DNA from: Paraglaciecola sp. MB-3u-78
GTDB lineage: Bacteria; Pseudomonadota; Gammaproteobacteria; Enterobacterales; Alteromonadaceae
DNA: 64,000 nucleotides
Assembly: GCF_002835935.1 (NCBI RefSeq)
Contig: NZ_PJCF01000087.1
Location: forward strand, 186,001-250,000
Reading direction: 5' to 3'
Below are positions 63,537 to 64,000 of the stretch, piece after piece. The position numbers and the translations under genes were made by a program. Numbering within the stretch: the first letter of the stretch is position 1; every line of letters begins with the position of its first letter. Under the pieces are notes generated by a model, which did not search any database, had not been told where the DNA came from, and saw only the letters and a list, made by a program, of their open reading frames with translations.

Positions 63537-64000
63537 GAATACTCCATAGGTATCGAAATTTGAACACTATACCCCATAGTTAAACCACGGATAATATTAA
63601 AACTATGGTTATCAGGATATAAAACATTCAGCCTATCGACAATATTCTGTACCCCTACCCCAGTATGGCTAGATGCTGTTTGCCCCTTATTTTTTGACTT
63701 TACATCCAAATATGCATTATCTTGGACGGGTCCGTTATCAGCCACTTCCATTTGTAAGCAACAATGAAGGCACTTTGCTGTCACTTCAATCAAACCACCC
63801 TTAGACATCTGCGCAATAGCATACTTAATAGAATTCTCGACTAACGGCTGCAACAACAAACTTGGAACAAGCAAGGCTTCTGTTTGTGGCTCAATTTCAA
63901 ACTTTACTGTTAATCTGTCGTCAAAACGTGTTTTTTCGATTTCCAAATATAGCATCAAAGCCTTTAACTCATCGTATAAACGGATCTTTTTTTCAGGATC
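63533..64000 (-). CDS. LytS/YehU-like sensor histidine kinase, C-terminal part; gene extends beyond the window
   Basis: The frame is open to the window edge (translation at 64000 begins DPEKKIRLYDELKALMLYLE), so the internal start codons near 63958 are not real starts. It contains the His_kinase family signature YLEIEKTRFDDRL, then VPSLLLQPLVENSIKYAIAQ (the N-box) and ADNGPV with VGVQNIVDRL (D- and G-boxes). It pairs with the LytTR regulator downstream, which it overlaps by 4 bases. The membrane sensor part lies outside the window. Confidence 0.92.
   Translation of the reverse strand, partial: DPEKKIRLYDELKALMLYLEIEKTRFDDRLTVKFEIEPQTEALLVPSLLLQPLVENSIKYAIAQMSKGGLIEVTAKCLHCCLQMEVADNGPVQDNAYLDVKSKNKGQTASSHTGVGVQNIVDRLNVLYPDNHSFNIIRGLTMGYSVQISIPMEYS

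Noticed and set aside
1-64000. CRISPR arrays, prophage modules, tRNA or rRNA genes
   Set aside because: No regularly spaced repeats, no phage structural or lysis genes, and no tRNA- or rRNA-like sequence were seen.

Overview
The window looks like chromosome of a marine gammaproteobacterium of the Alteromonadales (Paraglaciecola/Glaciecola-like). The reasons are a moderately AT-rich base composition, the core run gshB-yqgE-ruvX with a DUF6435 gene beside it, and a complete exosortase-A (XrtA) type exopolysaccharide locus. The placement rests on gene content and protein style only, because no rRNA or tRNA gene is visible.

Bases 1-46212 form one large exopolysaccharide (EPS) region. The assembly machine is recognisable: initiating sugar-phosphate transferase (39870-41288), Wzx-type flippase (21377-22840), Wzy/ligase-type polymerase (6382-7683), Wza-type export protein (41449-42084), a Wzc pair split into chain-length protein (42111-43688) and tyrosine autokinase (43685-44608), and an outer-membrane barrel (44608-46212). 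Around it are about ten glycosyltransferases and many decorating enzymes: sulfotransferases, acyltransferases, an FkbM methyltransferase, a polysaccharide deacetylase, a beta-helix lyase-like protein, a WbsX/GH99-like protein and a GtrII-like membrane protein. There is also a HAD-UbiA fusion with an SMR-type partner that may supply and flip a polyprenyl-phosphate pentose. XrtA itself (37501-39012) carries a C-terminal EpsI-like domain, but no PEP-CTERM substrate is visible here. The most unusual protein is a 1249-residue fusion of two VanZ-like modules, an acyltransferase-3 module and a PHP metal-hydrolase domain (27547-31296), next to a transglutaminase-like protein.

The EPS region is scarred by mobile DNA. 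An rve-type IS lies at about 18.4-19.8 kb. A graveyard at 23.4-27.4 kb holds acyltransferase, ISAs1-like, IS66 (two orientations), sulfotransferase and IS4-like remnants. A second scar at 46.2-47.25 kb holds a decayed IS66 copy and an IS982 fragment, and separates the EPS locus from the next module.

Bases 47317-53786 hold a tightly overlapping four-gene operon on the minus strand: an SMC-like ATPase, an MksE-like protein, an MksF-like kleisin and a Toprim nuclease. It resembles the Wadjet/MksBEFG plasmid-defence family, but the gene order is SMC first (C-B-A-D). I consider it the best candidate for a system that deserves attention.

Bases 53793-59176 are ordinary chromosome: cyclophilin, DUF6435, an intergenic repeat, ruvX, yqgE, gshB, a TPR protein and a DUF2306-like membrane protein. 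From 59.2 kb to the end are two signalling modules. In the first, a histidine kinase gene is split by an intact 1551-bp IS66-family (ISBst12-like) element with a perfect 8-bp target duplication; its NarL-type regulator follows. The second is a LytTR regulator with a LytS-like kinase that runs off the window.
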